From positions 1-5,561 of the forward strand of contig JALURD010000076.1 in the NCBI GenBank assembly GCA_027057815.1: a DNA stretch of 5,561 nt, given 5' to 3'. Of the stretch, positions 5,072 to 5,561 are shown in pieces (positions within the stretch are counted from its first letter, which is position 1; each line of letters begins with the position of its first letter). The stretch is from Acidilobaceae archaeon. Its GTDB lineage: Archaea > Thermoproteota > Thermoprotei_A > Sulfolobales > Acidilobaceae. The notes under the pieces were generated by a model, which worked only from the letters and a program-made list of their open reading frames with translations, made no database searches and had not been told where the DNA came from. The translations under genes and the position numbers were made by a program.

Positions 5072-5561
5072 TTGGGGGTGCTGGGCTGCCTGGGAAGGTA
5101 TAACCCGGCCCTTGAGTGGGCGGGGATCCCCTATTCCTTCGAGTGCACGGTCGAAGGCTCCTTCAGGGATCCCGGCGACGCTAGGAACCTTGCTTTGGAA
5201 GCTGTGGTAGAATACCTGTCACCCATGCTGGGCAGCGTTGAGCTGGGATCCCTAGCCGGGTGGGAGTACATTGGGTCTAAGTTTAACCTCTACTCATACC
5301 GACTCAAAGCCAGCGAGGTCGAGGTTGGCGTTCTGAGGGTAGTCGAGACTGGCGGCGCCCCCCTCGTAGTGACCGCGGCAATACGCTCGGCCGCTGACGG
5401 GATCCTCCCGGGCCTGGAGGCTCTCAAGGAGACCGGCAGGGTCGAGGCCGGGGATCCCCTCAAGGGACCGGTGTACTTAAAGCCCGGGGGTAGTGGGTGG
5501 CCGGATGGCCAGAAAGCCATTCCACGCTTCGTCGTCTACGACGCTGAAGGCGGCGCTGACC
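5072..5561 (+). CDS. Unrecognised protein, partial (C-terminus beyond window)
   Basis: The frame from TTG at 5072 stays open for 163 codons to the right edge. It has a typical archaeal GC-rich coding pattern, and a promoter-like box and an SD precede it, so I regard it as real although I do not recognise the family. The start (MGVLGCLGRYNPALEWAGIP) has no signal peptide, and no membrane segment is obvious, so it looks cytosolic. An alternating, β-rich pattern runs through the middle, for example GWEYIGSKFNLYSYRLKASE (63-82) and VEVGVLRVVETGGAPLVVTA (83-102). A helix-like stretch follows at about 112-122, then a Gly/Pro-rich part (PGGSGWPDG, 138-146). Cys occurs at 6 and 25. GTG at 5078 is an alternative start. 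It is transcribed away from the oxidoreductase, so the two need not be functionally linked. The DNA carries a cluster of GGGATCCC palindromes. Confidence 0.75.
   Translation, partial: MGVLGCLGRYNPALEWAGIPYSFECTVEGSFRDPGDARNLALEAVVEYLSPMLGSVELGSLAGWEYIGSKFNLYSYRLKASEVEVGVLRVVETGGAPLVVTAAIRSAADGILPGLEALKETGRVEAGDPLKGPVYLKPGGSGWPDGQKAIPRFVVYDAEGGAD
5122..5459. repeat. Cluster of GGGATCCC palindromes
   Basis: GGGATCCC occurs at 5123-5130, 5166-5173, 5245-5252 and 5451-5458. The first and last copies extend to GGGGATCCCC. A near-copy, GGGATCC, lies at 5399-5405. Copies fall in different codon phases (GGG ATC CCC, GGG GAT CCC, GGA TCC CTA), so a repeated protein motif does not explain them. I saw no full octamer elsewhere in the window, although the inner GGATCC occurs a few times. 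Confidence 0.6.

Noticed and set aside
5290..5520. Minus-strand open frame near the right edge
   Set aside because: Its product is rich in Pro, Ser, Arg and Thr, as expected for the antisense of GC-rich coding DNA. The plus-strand frame is longer, has a promoter-like box and SD, and looks more protein-like.

Overview
The window looks like a piece of a hyperthermophilic archaeal chromosome, most likely from the Thermoproteota (Crenarchaeota), perhaps Desulfurococcales-like. This is inferred from Arg codons dominated by AGG, frequent ATA and CTA/CTC codons, GTG and TTG starts, purine-rich Shine-Dalgarno (SD) sites ending in GGTGA, T/A-rich TATA-like boxes about 25-45 bp before start codons, and a solute-binding protein tethered by a Thr-rich stalk and a C-terminal membrane anchor. 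The species cannot be named from this sequence alone.

Left part, minus strand, read right to left: three genes of a branched-chain amino acid type (LIV/HAAT family) ABC importer. They are livK, the extracellular binding protein (1811-3292), livH, permease 1 (756-1685), and livM, permease 2 (742 to beyond base 1, cut by the window edge). livH and livM are 13 bp apart, and the livM SD overlaps the livH stop codon, so they are surely co-transcribed. livK is separated from livH by 125 bp. The sequence ACATTTAGA occurs upstream of both livK and livH, which suggests two similar promoters. The ATPase genes livG and livF are not present and may lie beyond the left edge.

Middle part, minus strand: a small gene (3426-3674, possibly starting at 3695) whose product resembles the TusA/SirA fold but lacks an intact CPxP motif. 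Upstream of it is a GltD-like FAD/NAD(P) oxidoreductase (3750-4865) without the usual N-terminal iron-sulfur domain. A strong TATA box at 4906-4915 argues for an ATG start at 4865 rather than the longer TTG frame at 4898.

Right part, plus strand: after a divergent intergenic region of about 206 bp, an unrecognised gene starts near 5072 and runs off the right edge. Its DNA holds four copies of the palindrome GGGATCCC, plus a fifth near-copy, within about 340 bp and in different reading frames.

Overall this is mostly an ordinary nutrient-uptake and redox region. The points most worth a second look are the palindrome cluster, the unrecognised gene carrying it, the oxidoreductase/TusA-like pair, and the shared promoter-like motif and inverted repeats around livK and livH. 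I see no RNA gene, mobile element or CRISPR array, and no evidence of a clearly new multi-gene system.
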